From positions 23,917,049-23,981,048 of the forward strand of contig NC_061816.1 in assembly GCF_021462225.1 (NCBI RefSeq): DNA of 64,000 nt, written 5' to 3'. This DNA comes from Girardinichthys multiradiatus. Lineage: Eukaryota; Chordata; Actinopteri; Cyprinodontiformes; Goodeidae. The translations under genes and the position numbers were made by a program. The notes under the pieces are model-generated. The model worked only from the letters and a program-made list of their open reading frames with translations. It searched no databases and was not told the origin of the DNA. Positions 1-16,830 of the stretch are shown here, piece by piece. Position 1 is the first letter of the stretch. Each line of letters starts with the position of its first letter.

Positions 1-728
1 CGACCCAACCATACAATCACCGTCCAGTCATGAGAAAATCCCTGCAATGTTTTGCAGCCTTAAAATAAAGAATCCACTCAGAGCTTCCGTAAAAATAAAA
101 TACTTTAATGAAATCTACAAAGTTGTTAATGCAGCAAATGCTACACTCATCTGTGTGTATCTGTGTGTGTATTGTGAGTAGTTTTCAGTGTCACTCTTAG
201 TTCCTCTTTTAAACAGAACAGTCATTATTTGGTATGGCAATATCTAAGCACAAACACACGGACAAAACTTAGTTCATCTGCTCCAGAAATACCCATCTAT
301 TATCCATACACAGTCTGAGGGTGAAGAACGATGTGTGAGACAGATCTCACCGGGACCCCCCTCTGTAAATTGGGAAGGTAGTGAGTGATATGTAACGAGC
401 TGTCTTTCGGACACGACACAATGGCTTTGGCGGTTGTTTCTCTTCCTCTCTGTCAGTCTCTGCATGGAAAGATTGTTTTTACAAATTAAATTTACATATT
501 GCTATTGAGTAGTTTCTGTACAGTAATGAATACACAGCATAGACTGTGTTAGAGTACGCTGTGTAAAATAAATGCATACAAATTGCTTTAAATGGAGGTA
601 ATAGACTTTATAGATGCCACCTTGTGGCCATCATTAAACCTGCACACTACTGTGGGTGTTAGTAAGGAAGGCTTTCATCAGGTGACAATCTTTAAAGCTT
701 ATGGCGCTGCAGTGTGTCTGCACATATA
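1..728. other. intronic/flanking DNA of runx1, no gene seen
   Basis: AT-rich sequence upstream of the first visible runx1 exon. Short open frames here (for example 274-465 on the minus strand) have no recognisable protein character. I infer it is intron, because the exon at 1595 encodes the end of the Runt domain and the upstream exons must lie outside the window. Confidence 0.6.
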
Positions 729-992
729 CAGTGCCATGTAAAAGTTTTCATGCATATCTTATATTCTTAAAAGTGTGGCTTGCAATTGTAATCACCAAAC
801 CTGAGTCCATACAAGTGAACCCTACTCTATCCAAAGTTTTATTTGTAAAGATGCAGAAATCATTTTCCTTCCACTTGACAATGTTACCCCACTTGGTGTT
901 GGTCTATTCCAAAAAACATCTAAAGATGTTTGAGTTTGAAATGTGACAATGTGTGAAAAGATGAAAGGTGTGAATACTTTTTTGAGGCGATG
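729..992. mobile_element. Tc1/mariner-type MITE (264 bp)
   Basis: The element is flanked by TA dinucleotides (727-728 and 993-994). Its ends are imperfect inverted repeats: it begins CAGTGCCATGTAAAAGT and ends in a run whose reverse complement begins CATCGCCTCAAAAAAGTAT. The interior (about 868-950) resembles the 3' UTR of a common fish Tc1 family (the 'tttccttccact' and 'ttggtgttggtctat' stretches), the same family as the relic at 13.1-14.0 kb. No transposase is encoded, so it would depend on an autonomous relative. The ends have diverged, which suggests an old insertion. Confidence 0.65.
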
Positions 993-1488
993 TATGTCTG
1001 TGAATGAGGATGACATGAGTCTGTCTGCAGAGGTAAACCTTATTAGAATAGCAGTGAGGGTCTGAGCAGCGGTTGTGGGAGTTTGCAGCCCAACATAAAC
1101 TTTTCAGTCCTGTACTGCCCTCTACCTTTGCACACACATGTCTCTAAGGTGTAAATGTTAGGAAACCTTTCCTAGCTGGGTTTTAAAGAACTCATGATAT
1201 TACTTTATCAGCTGATAGGAAAATTTCAAAAGCCTCATTTTCTGGAGGAGGTTGTCTTCACATCTCCAGAAATCATTAAAGTAACTGAGAGCTAATGCTT
1301 GCATTGTTAATGCATTGGGATTGTGATGTACTTTGGCCAGATGGCATTTAACATAGAGTTTCAGACATGTTAGTCGTCTGTGATTAGAAATAGCAGAGAT
1401 GTGTGCTTAAACAATGCAACTAATACTGTGGGATAGGAAGCCTCTGACAAACAATGCTTGATGAGAAATGTTCCCTTTAATGTGCTGA

Positions 1489-4681
<3,193 letters not shown>

Positions 4682-4885
4682 GTCATCGTCAGAAGCTGGA
4701 CGAGGTCAAACCTGGCTCACTGGCTTTTTCTGAGAGGCTTTCAGAGCTGGAACATCTGAGAAGGAGCTCCATCAGAGTAACACCTCCTCATAATCATCAC
4801 CATCAGCCGTCAGCAAACAGCCACCCATCTGCTGTTCTCACTGCGGCAACGTTTTCCAGCCCCACACATTCTGGACTAACAGCTG
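4682..4885 (+). CDS. runx1: RUNX transcription factor, exon after the Runt domain
   Basis: This 204-bp exon has acceptor CAG at 4679-4681 and donor GTAAGA at 4886. It joins the previous exon in phase (Arg codon split C|GT) and encodes [27 protein letters not shown], in two parts [12 protein letters not shown] and [13 protein letters not shown], the conserved linker after the Runt domain. A His/Pro/Ser-rich stretch follows. The family member I compare with has a slightly shorter exon here (192 bp in human RUNX1 from memory). Confidence 0.93.
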
Positions 4886-5269
4886 GTAAGACAGTGAAAC
4901 TAAGTCATGTGCAGCATTTCAAACTAATCCACCTTAGTCAGGTTAAATTACCAGATGAACGTTATTTATTTAAACACACAGGATCCTCAATATATTTGAT
5001 CCATCTCTTCAAAAGAAACCTTATCCAACTTGCTTGCTTTCCTCCCTTTCTGCTAAAGCAACTTTCAGCTCCTCTTGAATGCAGTGTATTATTGCTAAAC
5101 TACTGTACATTACCCATAGGAATAGCTGTTGTCTCATTGTTTTTAAATGATGTTGCTGTGGAATGCTTCAGGGAGAACTCTGTAGGTTGGATGCAGGTTA
5201 TAATCAATTATGTTTAACAGTCAAAGACAACTCTAAACATGTGGATTTTTAACCTTGATTTAAAAGAAC

Positions 5270-5650
5270 CCAGTGTTTCAGTTTTCCAAAAGTTTGTTCC
5301 AAATTAGTGGAGCAGAAGAACTGAATGCTGCTTCTCCATGTTTGGTTCTGATTCTGGGGGATGCAGAGTAAACTTGAACCAGAGGACCTGATTGGTCTGG
5401 AAGGTTGATACAACGACAACAAATCTTTAATATATTTTGGTTATAAACTAACAGAAGTATTTTAAAGTCTATTCTCTGAGGTACAGGGAGTCGGTGTAAG
5501 GATTTTTGAACTAAGGTGATGTGGGGGTTAGCTCTTGTGAGCAGGGGGCAGCTGCAGCAGACCTCTTAAGACACTATTGCAGTAATCAGTTTGACCAAAG
5601 AATTGATTATTGCAAAAGTAATCCAACATCCAACATTTGTGCTCATTTTA
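5270..5650 (+). repeat. degenerate interspersed repeat, probably a fish LINE-associated segment
   Basis: The stretch 'gaactgaatgctgcttctcc'...'ctgaggtacagggagtc'...'cactattgcagtaatc' resembles a dispersed sequence seen many times in percomorph genomes. No reading frame, termini or TSD are visible, so class and boundaries are approximate and come from recall only. Confidence 0.35.
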
Positions 5651-6178
5651 TTCAAAGGACAGATGTTTGGTTTGCCTCAGGCTTCAATATTTATGTCTGA
5701 CAGCTGATAGATTAATCAGGACTCCAGAGCAGTTTTCTTGATCTCTTTAATATGTGGACAGTGAACTTCAGATGTATTATGAATCTTTGGGATTTTAGAA
5801 ATGCCTCAATACTAACTCAGAGATTTTTCACGTTTGAAAGACTTTTTTTGTGAGTCCAAACATTCCTCTAGCTCACCTGCATGAATATTGCTTTGATGGT
5901 GCCCACAAAATGTCCCGCCGATTTTTTTCCCGGGTTCTGACTGTACGTGCACTGCTTTAATCACTCGCTGGATTTTGTTCTTCAGGAGGTAAACGTAAGA
6001 AGCTGTTCCACTCACTTTTCGGCTGTAGAGACGTCATCATAAACATTTTAGGCTTGTGTCAAGCCAGATGGTGTAGGCAGAAAAAAAGCAATCCAGTGTT
6101 GTACCACATTGTACACAAACTTAATTTCTGTGCTGGAAAGGACAAGAAGACCTAGTAATGACCAAGAGGTCATAGCTA

Positions 6179-7793
6179 CAGGTCCTTCTCAAAATATTAG
6201 CATATTGTGAAAAAGTTTATTATTTTCCATAATGTCATGATGAAAATTTAACATTCATATATTTTAGATTCATTGCACACTAACTGAAATATTTCAGGTC
6301 TTTTATTGTCTTAATACGGATGATTTTGGCATACAGCTCATGAAAACCCAAAATCCCTATCTCACAAAATTAGCATATCATTAAAAGGGTCTCTAAACGA
6401 GCTATGAACCTAATCATCTGAATCAACGAGTTAACTCTAAACACCTGCAAAATATTCCTGAGGCCTTTAAAACTCCCAGCCTGGTTCATCACTCAAAACC
6501 CCAATCATGGGTAAGACTGCCGACCCGACTGCTGTCCAGAAGGCCACTATTGACACCCTCAAGCAAGAGGGTTAGACACAGAAAGACATTTCTGAACGAA
6601 TAGGCTGTTCCCAGAGTGCTGTATCAAAGCACCTCAGTGGGAAGTCTGTGGGAAGGAAAAAGTGTGGCAGAAAGCGCTGCACAACGAGAAGAGGTGACCG
6701 GACCCTGAGGAAGATTGGGGAGAAGGGCCGATTCCAGACCATGGGGGACCTGCGGAAGCAGTGGACTGAGTCTGGAGTAGAAACATCCAGAGCCACCGTA
6801 CCGTGCACAGGCGTGTGCAGGAAATGGGCTACAGGTGCCGCATTACCCAGGTCAAGCCACTTTTGAACCAGAAACAGCGGCAGAAGCACCTGACTTGGGC
6901 TACAGAGAAGCAGCACTGGACTGTTGCTCAGTGGTCCAAAGTACTTTTTTCGGATGAAAGCAAATTCTGCATGTCATTCGGAAATCAAGGTGCCAGAGTC
7001 TGGAGGAAGACTGGGGAGAAGGAAATGCCAAAATGCCAGAAGTCCAGTGTCAAGTACCCACAGTCAGTGATGGTCTGGGGTGCCGTGTCAGCTGCTGGTG
7101 TTGGTACACTGTGTTTTATCAAGGGCAGGGTCAATGCAGCTAGATATCAGGAGATTTTGGAGCACTTCATGCTTCCATCTGCTGAAAAGCTTTATGGAGA
7201 TGAAGATTTCATTTTTCAGCACGACCTGGCACCTGCTCACAGTGCCAAAACCACTGGTAAATGGTTTACTGACCATGGTATCACTGTGCTCAATTGGCTT
7301 GCCAACTCTCCTGACCTGAACCCCATAGAGAATCTGTGGGATATTGTGAAGAGAACGTTGAGAGACTCAAGACCCAACACTCTGGATGAGCTAAAGGCCG
7401 CTATCGAAGCATCCTGGGCCTCCATAAGACCTCAGCAGTGCCACAGGCTGATTGCCTCCATGCCACACCGCATTGAAGCAGTCATTTCTGCAAAAGAATT
7501 CCTGACCAAGTATTGAGTGCATAACTGTACATGATTATTTGAAGGTTGACGTTTTTTGTATTAAAAACACTTTTCTTTTATTGGTCGGATTAAATATGCT
7601 AATTTTGTGAGATAGGAATTTTGGGTTTTCATGAGCTGTATGCCAAAATCATCCGTATTAAGACAATAAAAGACCTGAAATATTTCAGTTAGTGTGCAAT
7701 GAATCTAAAATATATGAATGTTAAATTTTCATCATGACATTATGGAAAATAATGAACTTTATCACAATATGCTAATATTTTGAGAAGGACCTG
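6179..7793 (+). mobile_element. Tc1-like DNA transposon, copy A (1615 bp)
   Basis: Flanked by TA (6177-6178 and 7794-7795). It has long inverted terminal repeats of about 200 bp (6179-6378 and 7594-7793) starting CAGGTCCTTCTCAAAATATT. Copies B (33481-35080), C (45860-47427, reverse) and D (58480-60089) belong to the same family and differ from it by few changes. The copy sits in sense orientation in a runx1 intron. Confidence 0.95.
6507..7516 (+). pseudogene. Tc1 transposase, copy A, broken
   Basis: The frame starts at ATG 6507 (MGKTA) and encodes a DD34E Tc1 transposase with paired helix-turn-helix N-terminus and catalytic triad in FSDESKF, FQHDLAPAH and SPDLNPIENLW. In this copy the AAG codon of the early EGK motif is TAG (near 6573), and about 5 extra bases near 6797 (a duplicated 'accgt') shift the frame, so the catalytic part is open only as a separate 6803-7516 frame. 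No intact protein is encoded. The enzyme family cuts and pastes DNA at TA sites. Confidence 0.92.
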
Positions 7794-8568
7794 TATAGCA
7801 AAGGAGCAAGTCTTCATAACCAGGTATTCAAGGCAAAACCACTGTCCAGTCTACATTGCTCTGAAGTGCTATTTGGCTCTAATGACCTCAGTCGAGTATA
7901 TAAATATTTTGATACGACGTGTAATGGCACTGAAAGAGGATAGTGTAATGGCAGGTGTCATAAATGATGTGAAAATGACTGCAACCCAAAATGTTCTTAA
8001 AGTTATCATCAAACCTGAGAAACACAAGAACTTTCATCAAACTAAAGAGAAGATTTGACCCGGACAGATAGACTGTTGTGGCAACTTGAGACATGACTGT
8101 GAAAATGAAAAGCGGTGTCTTTTTCACTTCATACCTACTTAGTTTGTACACCAATACGCCAGTTTCAACTTAAGTGCCTTAACCATGGAGACATAGATAC
8201 ATGTCACAAAAGGAAGCAGAAATCAAACCTTCAGGTTTTTGATAGCAAGATGACTATTCTTACTGAGACACAGCCGTCCAACTGAGTACATGGATGGATC
8301 GAAGAATGCCATTGAGTCACTGAGGAACAGGGAGGAAACATGCTACCTAAAAGAACTGCACAATGTGTCAGGTAATAATGATCAGCACAATATCAGTGTG
8401 TACAATATTGCAATAACAGTTGATAAGAATGCAATATTTGGTAGATTCTACCATTTATACTATTTCCAGAGAAACTACTTTGGCTGTTGGACTGACCTTT
8501 ACTCTCCTTCTTGCCCAAACTTGATGTAGATCTCAGTGACTGAGGTGCTAATTCTCAGTGAGTGATAG

Positions 8569-8910
<342 letters not shown>

Positions 8911-8938
8911 TGAATATACCCCTTGAGCTTAAATTTGA

Positions 8939-9526
<588 letters not shown>

Positions 9527-10103
9527 GTCACCTGAGATGGTAAAAGATTTTCTACTCTTATCACGGCAATACTGCCTAGAGTGGATTCACCTGAAAGGAG
9601 TATATTTTCAATAGTGACAACTTGAGGACTAAGTCTTATCGTCACATCATTTAAGTTGTTCAATAGAGGGAGCAAAGCCAAAGTCTTACACCATGGAAAT
9701 TGGAATCCATTAATTAATCTTTTAAAGGTTTCTGGCTTCCTGATTTGTTTTACTACAAGCACCAGATATACTCTTCCATCTTCCTTCAACATCTCTATCT
9801 CAAGAAATCTTGAAAGGTTACTAGTAATGTATTTTCTTTTCCTTAAAAAGAGCCTAGACCTATCCAGAAAATTTTTCATTTTCTGTAGGATTTAGAAAAT
9901 GGACTCTTTTGGTGTCTATTTTGTGTCTGTTTTTCAGGAATGAAGGATTACAATTGGTTCTAAAGATGGAACACATTGCAGTAGGACTGTGAATGCAGAT
10001 CACCTACAGTATAGTGTATGTTTTTGTATAAATGATGCAACATGTCAGCTTGTGCAACATAGTCACAAAATGAAGTGTTTTAGAGTTTTGCTCAGACAAT
10101 AAA
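9527..10103 (+). other. runx1: runx1 3' UTR (probable)
   Basis: No coding signal follows the stop. The first good AATAAA after the stop is at 10098-10103, giving a 3' UTR of about 0.6 kb. The extent is inferred. Confidence 0.5.
10098..10103 (+). terminator. polyadenylation signal AATAAA, probable runx1 end
   Basis: Canonical AATAAA about 570 bp after the runx1 stop codon. Transcript data would be needed to confirm use. Confidence 0.45.
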
Positions 10104-10360
10104 GGAGCTCTACTTCACAAACATATGATATCCACTGTCTCAAATCTCCACACATACACAGTTACTGACAAAGAGGTAAAAGGCATCATTTATATTGGAT
10201 GTCAACATTGGATGTCAATAAAAAAGGTTTAAAGTATGCAGACTTTTATTTCATGCTAGCTAACTAGAATTTAACACCTTAGTTTGTTTAATTTGTCTAC
10301 CCAAATGTAATAGAGCAGCAAAGTAGGAGTCCTTCCAAATCAAGAATACACAAATATTGT

Positions 10361-10719
10361 CAGTCAGTCATTTTCTACTGCTTATTCCATAGTGGGTCAC
10401 GGGGAAGCTGGTGCCTATCTCCAGCAGTCTATGGGCAAGAGGCAGGGTACACCCTGGACAGGTTGCCAGTCCATTGCAGGGCAACACACAAACAACCATG
10501 CACACACTCATTCATACACCTAAGGGCAGTTTAGAGAGACCAATTAACCTAACAGGCATGTCTTTGGACTGTGGGAGGAAGCTGGAGTACCCAGTGAGAA
10601 CCCACACATGCATGGGGAGAACATGCAAACTCCATGCAGAAAGACCCCAGATGGGAATTGAACCCAGGACCTTCTTGCTGCAAGGCAACAGTGCTACCAA
10701 CTGCACCATCATGCAGCCT
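10361..10719 (-). mobile_element. tRNA-head SINE-like repeat (about 359 bp), minus strand
   Basis: On the minus strand it begins with a tRNA-like head (GGTAGCACTGTTGCCTTGC..., B-box-like GGTTCAATTCC near 10670), continues through the widespread fish segment 'gcatggagtttgcatgttc', and ends in a short tandem tail (GTCAGTCAGTCA on the + strand at 10359-10370). It is flanked by ACAAATATTGT (10350-10360) and ACAAATACTGT (10720-10730), an 11-bp TSD with one mismatch. Confidence 0.7.
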
Positions 10720-10730
10720 ACAAATACTGT

Positions 10731-11399
10731 GATTACACAAATATCCTTAGTGTTGACCTTATTTCCAAAAGGCAAGATGCACATTGGATTTTCCAGACTG
10801 AACAAAACAATGAATCATCATATTTCTCTTCTTTAAATTACCATCCCCTCCTGATCACGCCACAGCAGATTATATATCCCCATCTCACACTAGATCAGGC
10901 ATCCTCCTCCGTCACACCAACTCTGCATACCTTCCTTCACTTTATCTATAGATCTTCTCTGCAGCCTTATCTTCATCCCTAGTAGCTCCATATTTAACAT
11001 CCATTGTGCAATAAATGCACTAATTCCTTTGCACTTGTCCAAACTCTGCAACCCTTGCCTCTGTATTTTTGTCTCAACCTGAGCTGTCCTCCGGATTTTC
11101 TCTTCTTCAGTTTGTTAACTCCTAATGAAAACCTTAACAATATCGGCTCTTTACCTCAAAATTTTCCGCCTTTCTTTTAATTAGTTCCTACATCTCCCAA
11201 CATTACTCCTATGGATTTATTTTTCCCAAAAGATTTGATCCTACCACAAATTTTGTAAACTTTATTGCTTCATTGTTGTTACATTTTATGGTCTGGTGTT
11301 TGGTATGCTGATGTTTGATAATAAACATTCCATGAGTCATAAGCTTTTATTGACAAATGAATTAGTTTATGAAAGTGTTAATATTCTCTTTTTTTAAGA
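10731..11399. other. intergenic DNA, nothing recognised
   Basis: Unremarkable AT-rich sequence between the SINE and the next transposon relic. No exon or repeat could be named. Confidence 0.5.
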
Positions 11400-12230
11400 C
11401 CTCTGAAGAATTATCCTGGCATGCTAGATGTCAGCTTCAGTACTAAATCCTGACCAACAGTGACCCATCCTTAACTTCCATTCTTATTTTTATATGTCAA
11501 CTGTATTTTGAGAATGACCACAGGGTTTTGATAGGATTAAGACCTATGTAGTTTTCTGGCCATGAAGCTGCAGTGTTCAATTATGCTTAAGGCACTCAGT
11601 CATCAAACATGATGACATGGTGCTCTATCATGCTTGAAAAAAGCTTGGTTCATCACCATTTTGCTAAAGTTTTGCTTTGAGCAAAACTGGTCTTGGAGGA
11701 TGTTTTGGTAACTTAACACCTGACATGGTAGCGTTCACCTTTTCTTCTCCAGAAAGTTATTTTTCCAGATGTCCATAACAGTCCGAAGGGGTTCTTCATC
11801 TAAGAAAATTCCTTTTATACAGTTTTTCTTTGATCCAATCCTGATAAGTTCTTCGGAATTTCAGTCGTTGAGACTTTTGTTCGGCCCTTCTTGACACCAG
11901 GCCAGCATCCGGAAGTCTCAGAAACACTCACACCTGTCTGCTGCCATCCCTGAACAAGCGCTGCAGTGTTTACAACCAGATGGTCCTTACACTGCCTGGT
12001 GTTTCTTGCACACGCTGAACCTTTCTGCAGAGCAGCTGAAGCTTTCGTCCGTCCAGGCGACCGGGCCTGCTTGTTGATGGTTCGATCATAGACCGATTTG
12101 GTTGCGGTCTTACTGGCACTTATTTCTTTGGAGGTAACCATGGTGAAAAATATGACTTTAAGCTTCTCTCCTATTTAAAGCAACTGTTCTGTTCTAATTC
12201 AGTCAGAAGGACACAGTGATATCAGCTGAC
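11400..12230 (-). pseudogene. highly degenerate Tc1/mariner-like transposase relic
   Basis: Reading the minus strand in several frames gives fragments such as FFKHDRAPCHH (D2-like) and LNPIKTLWS (E-motif-like), preceded by LDEEPLRTVMDIWK. The longest open piece, 11815-12141 (108 codons), is basic and Ser/Thr-rich but matches nothing alone. Many stops and frameshifts; ends not identified. This is a weak call from motif resemblance. Confidence 0.4.
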
Positions 12231-13079
12231 CTGTTCTCATTAATGTTTCCTCTGAGCCAACTTTTTAAGTTCGTTAGAATGATGCTGGCAGGTCATTTGA
12301 TATAGAAAGACTTAAACACAGTGCAAATTATGTTTTTGTTAGTTCTCATAAACGTAAATTTATTTTCACATCATTAAACCGCTGTCCATGGCAATCTAGA
12401 CTGATGCCAGAGTAAAAAGGGAAGCAGATTTCTGTCACTCTTAAAACCTTTGGCCATGACTGCAGAGTAAGAATAAACTTATTATACAGTCAAACTGTCA
12501 TCAATGTTACTGTATATTACTGTAGTAAAAGAAACTGAACTGCAACCATTTGCTGTATTTTCTTGAATATACCAGCAGCTGTTGTAAGTAAAATACAATT
12601 TTATTGAAGTATTTTAAATGGTATTCTTACATACTACAACTACTTACATACACTATAGTGTCACTGTAACAGGTCCATTTTTAATTAGTTTCTATGTGAA
12701 TCAAAATTGTGACAAACTTACACTCAGAAACATAAGCCTGGTTTAAAATGAGAACCACTTAGATATGCTGAGCTTAAAAAAGCCCCACATTATTTATTCT
12801 CCCCCTCTGTTCTGTGATCTGGTCTAATGAGCTTCACATGGAAGATTTAGAGTCTTTACTGGAATAACTCCATAAAGGTGCAACTCAGATGACTTTGAGC
12901 TCTATTAATGTCTGCATAAAAAGATAGTTCAGTTTAATTAATGAACCTGTGATAAACACCAAGCCATGACACACTGTGACTGCATGTCCACCGAGTCTCT
13001 GTGTTCTGATCTCTCAGGATGGATTTTAATGCTAATAGTGAACCGGGCTGATATTAGTAAATACAGACAATCTGCAAAC
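12231..13079. other. intergenic DNA, nothing recognised
   Basis: AT-rich, without recognisable exon, RNA gene or transposon terminus. Confidence 0.45.
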
Positions 13080-13959
13080 CTACCAAGACATTGCCATCAA
13101 CTGGGGAAAGAGAGCATCAACCAGAGAGGCCGCTAAGAGGCCCATGGTAACTCTGGAGGAGCTGCAGAAATCCACAGCTCAGGTTGAGAGGACACCTATT
13201 AATCCTTCTCTCCATAAATCTGGCCTTAAGGGAGGACTGGTAAGAAGAAAGCCATTGTTAGAAGAAATCCATAAGAAGTCCTGTTTGCAGTTTGCAACAA
13301 CATGTGGAAGAACATGCTATATTTAAACAAGACAGAACTTTTTAGCCTATGTGCAGAACCATATGTATGGTGGAGTACCTCCTTGAACACAGCATTCCTA
13401 CAGAGTATTGGAGGATGGATAGAGTAGGTTGTACAAAATGCAGAAGCTTACCTTCTCACTGGAAGCAAAAAGCACAATCACAAAGCCCCATATTAGTAAT
13501 TGCTTGGCATTCCACTACCTGTCTGATCATCTTCACTTTCACAATCCAGCCAAGGTTCTTAAAACCACCGGTCAGTGGCTCTTGGACACCCCTAGAACCA
13601 AACTAAAAACTGCCTTTGAAAATCTGCCTTTGAATTATTTACATGCTTTGTATGAGTTGATGATCTTCTACTGTGTGAAGTACTTTGGTCAGCTGTGGTT
13701 GTTTTGGATGTGCTATGGGAATAAACTTGGTTAAATCCTGAACAAAAACCTGTTAGAGGCTGCAAAGGGCCTAAGACTGGGATGGAGGTTCACCTTCCAG
13801 CACCATAGACAACTCCTGTATTATTTTCCTTCCACTTCACAATTATGCACTGCCTTGTGTTGGTCTGTAACATACAGTAAATCTCTAATAAAATACATAA
13901 ACGTCTATGGTTGTAATGTGAACAATTTCAAAGGTAAAATATACTTTTCCAGGGCAGTG
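13080..13959 (+). mobile_element. Tc1-like transposon relic, split by a LINE fragment
   Basis: 13141-13330 follows the nucleotide pattern of a common fish Tc1 transposase (atggtaactctggaggagct, then an HKSGLKGGLVRRKPLL-like translation). The middle of the gene resumes at about 13745 ('acctgttagaggctgcaaag', 'gttcaccttccagca'), and the 3' UTR/terminal repeat follows (13828-13959). The 5' terminal repeat and the catalytic core are largely missing. The MITE at 729-992 shares this 3' end, so both come from one family. No function is possible. Confidence 0.65.
13435..13733 (+). mobile_element. L2-like LINE 3'-end fragment
   Basis: Within the Tc1 relic, the sequence encodes a short stretch (LDTPRTKLKTAFENLPLNYL) like the C-terminal end of fish L2-type ORF2. 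It ends with the 'gtgaagtactttggtcagct' 3' UTR pattern and an 'aataaactt' tail, typical of 5'-truncated LINE copies. A parallel 3' end occurs near 16760-16830. Confidence 0.5.
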
Positions 13960-15449
13960 TTGCTGCTGTCCATGGTAGGTTTAAGGCCATCCAGTACTTT
14001 CCAGTGTCAGAAGCTCAAACTGAGCTCAACTGATGGAAGATAATGACTTATGTGTTTGAGATGTTCGGTGAAAGGAGCCAGAAGAAGAATTGCACTTTTA
14101 TGATGATACTGAAAGTGTTGCCTCCATAACTACTGACCTCTGCTCTATTAACTGCTTTTTCTTGGTAATAGGTTGCCTTCTGTCTTTGTTTAGCTTTTAT
14201 TCTCAAGAGTGTCATCAGTTTGTGCACAATCTTTCAGTAAGCAAGATTTATTGCTTGAATAATTAAATTATTAGTAGAAAAAGACAAGCTGGGATAGTCA
14301 GGACAAATATAAAAGTCAAGATAAATGAGAGAGAGATATTTTAGCTAAACAGAATTTAAAGAAAAATTAAAGAAATGTGCGTGACGAGTAAAAACTGGCA
14401 ACAGAGATGGGATAAAGATCAGAAAGGAAGGCATTTGTATGATCTTTAAGAAATAGGAGTTGACCCAGGAGAGAGGGCGTGGTGTTTTCTAGGCTCAGGT
14501 CAGGTTACAGTGCATTAAATAAAACACTAAGAAAACAGGGAAACATGGTTATGCAAAGGGTATTAGTGAAACTTGCATTTTGCAGAAAATAAAGAACATT
14601 TGAGGAGGATGATGAGCTCAAAATACAGGAATTATTTTTCAAGTTATCAAGGATAGTTAACAGAGGTCTGCTGAGGCAACATCTGAAGGAAACCAGGAGG
14701 TGTTTTTGCTGAATATCTTAAAACGTTTAACAGGGTAAATCAACATGACTGATTAACATAGAGTGGAAAAGCGTGCAATATTTGATGGTTGAAAACAAAC
14801 AAATGGTGACAGGAGTATTTCAGGCATGGCTACCTCAGGACAGGTGATCACATAAAGGTAAAACCTGAAGGGAGCAAAAATATCTGAGGTGACACCTGAA
14901 AGCAGCAAGGAGACATCTGTTATGACTAGATTTAAGGAACAGTGATTACCATCCAATATGAGCTATGATGTTAGGCTTTATGTCCTACCACCACTTTATT
15001 ATCTTTCCCTCTTGGAAAGGGAATAAGTGATGTCAACACATGCAGTCGTACTGTTTATTAAAGACTGCCTTACACACATTTTCAAACCTGGTTATTAAAC
15101 ATTAGCTCTGGCTAAACTCTGAAAGGACAAAATGTCTGATCACTGTTCCTCACAGCATGACTTCAAAAATTACAACGATTTTGTCCTTTAGATTCAGTTT
15201 TCCAGTCCAGTCTAAAAAGCCTAGAAGAGCCGTGTCATTGGACAGTCAGCCCAAACACATATGGGTTCATTAGAGACACTGTACAAGACCTTGAAAGCAA
15301 AGTAAACATTAAAATCCAAAGCAGTTGAATTTTACATTCCCATATAGCTGAGATGAAACCACTACTTAACAATCATATCTGGACAGTATGGCAGATGTAT
15401 TGGGGCATGAATAACACAAGAAGGCAGTTTTTATGTGTATTTTATTAGG
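13960..15449. other. intergenic DNA, nothing recognised
   Basis: No supported gene. The minus-strand frame at 14753-14956 has no family features. Confidence 0.45.
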
Positions 15450-16830
15450 TGTCATCTCTGCCCCTTTTAAACATGGCCTCTACTCAAAAGGCCATTTGGA
15501 CCCCTCTGTACTTTCAACTTTTAGAACAGTTTCTCACTAGCTCTTTCTTTACAGAAACATGGAAAAAGGTGTTTTTTAATCAATTGCAGAAACTAGCCTT
15601 ATTTTTTGAAAGTTTCAGTCTGGTTTTAGATCTCATCACAGCACTGAGACTGTTGTTTGAGTCCACAGTGATTGCGCGGTCTGTGTTTTTCCTGGATGCC
15701 CAACTGTCCCACTTGACCTCACGGCAGCGTTTCATATGGTGGACCATTTAGTCCTCCTGTCACATCTAAGTCACAATGTTGGCACTCGAGACACAGCACT
15801 TGAATGGTTTGCTTCATACTGAACAGAGAGATGTTTCTCTCTGATTGGTAACATGTCTTCTTCTACTTCCCCTCTTTCTTGTCAAGGCTCCATCCTTGGC
15901 ATTGACCACTTGGATGAATCACTGTAAAACACAACCTGTCCTTTCACTGCTGTGCAGATGACACAAATATATATGCCTGTAAATTCGGGCAGGGATGAAG
16001 CTACTACTTCTTTGTCTGGCTGTATCTCAGATATTAAGCAGTGGGTGGGTCATTTTTTTACATCTAAAGGATAAAACTGAACAGAAGAGTAGCTAGCCTT
16101 GATTCTGTACCCCTAATGTGGGAAGTCTTGGTATGCTCTTTGACTCAGATTTGACAAAAAAATAAACAATGTGGTTAGGATGAGCCTCTTTCACATGTGG
16201 CACCTGGCCTAAGCCAAATAGTTTTTAAGTCGTAATGACCTTTAAAAGGCTGCCCACGCTTTCATAACTTTGCGTTTGGACTACTGCAATTCCCTGTACT
16301 TTGGTATAAACCAGTTTTTATTGAGTCACCTCCAAACCATCCATAATGCTGCTGCCCATTTCAATACAAACACTATCAAACAGGATCACATCACGCCAAT
16401 ACTTAAATCCCTTCACTGGTGCCCCATTGGGTTTAGAGTTTTGAAATTTTGATGTTTGTTTTTAAAGTTCTAAATGGTTTGCCATGATTGCATTTGTGTG
16501 ATCTATTAACTGTTCATGCATGGCCGAGTCTTGAGGGCCTAAAATCGACGCCTGTTGGAGGAGCCCAGGTCTAAATATAAGCATTGGGGTGACTGAGCCT
16601 TTTCTGTGGCAGTTCCTAGACTTTGCAATAGATTCCTGGCTGAATTAAGATGTATCTCTGACCTGAGATATTTAGGATGGCTTTAATACCTAGTAGTAGG
16701 ATTTATTTTTATTTTTCTATTATCCCAACATTGTTTTATTTCTTGTTCTGACAATTTTACTCATTGAAAAGCACTTTGGTTAAGCTATTGGTTATTTTAT
16801 AAGGCTATACAAATAAATGTATTATTATTA
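15450..16830 (+). mobile_element. degenerate L2-like LINE (reverse transcriptase remnants)
   Basis: Fragments in different frames follow fish L2-type ORF2: an LVLDLITAL segment, a 'MVDHLVLLSHLSHNVGTRDTAL' type segment near 15740-15800 (read in pieces), an RLDYCNSLYFG motif at 16270, and an HITPILKSLHW motif at 16396. The 3' end shows 'gaaaagcactttggttaagc' and an ATTATTATTA tail (about 16824-16833). Frameshifts and stops throughout. Confidence 0.65.

Noticed and set aside
11815..12141. 108-codon minus-strand ORF as a real protein
   Set aside because: It lies within a decayed Tc1-like relic whose recognisable motifs are in other frames.
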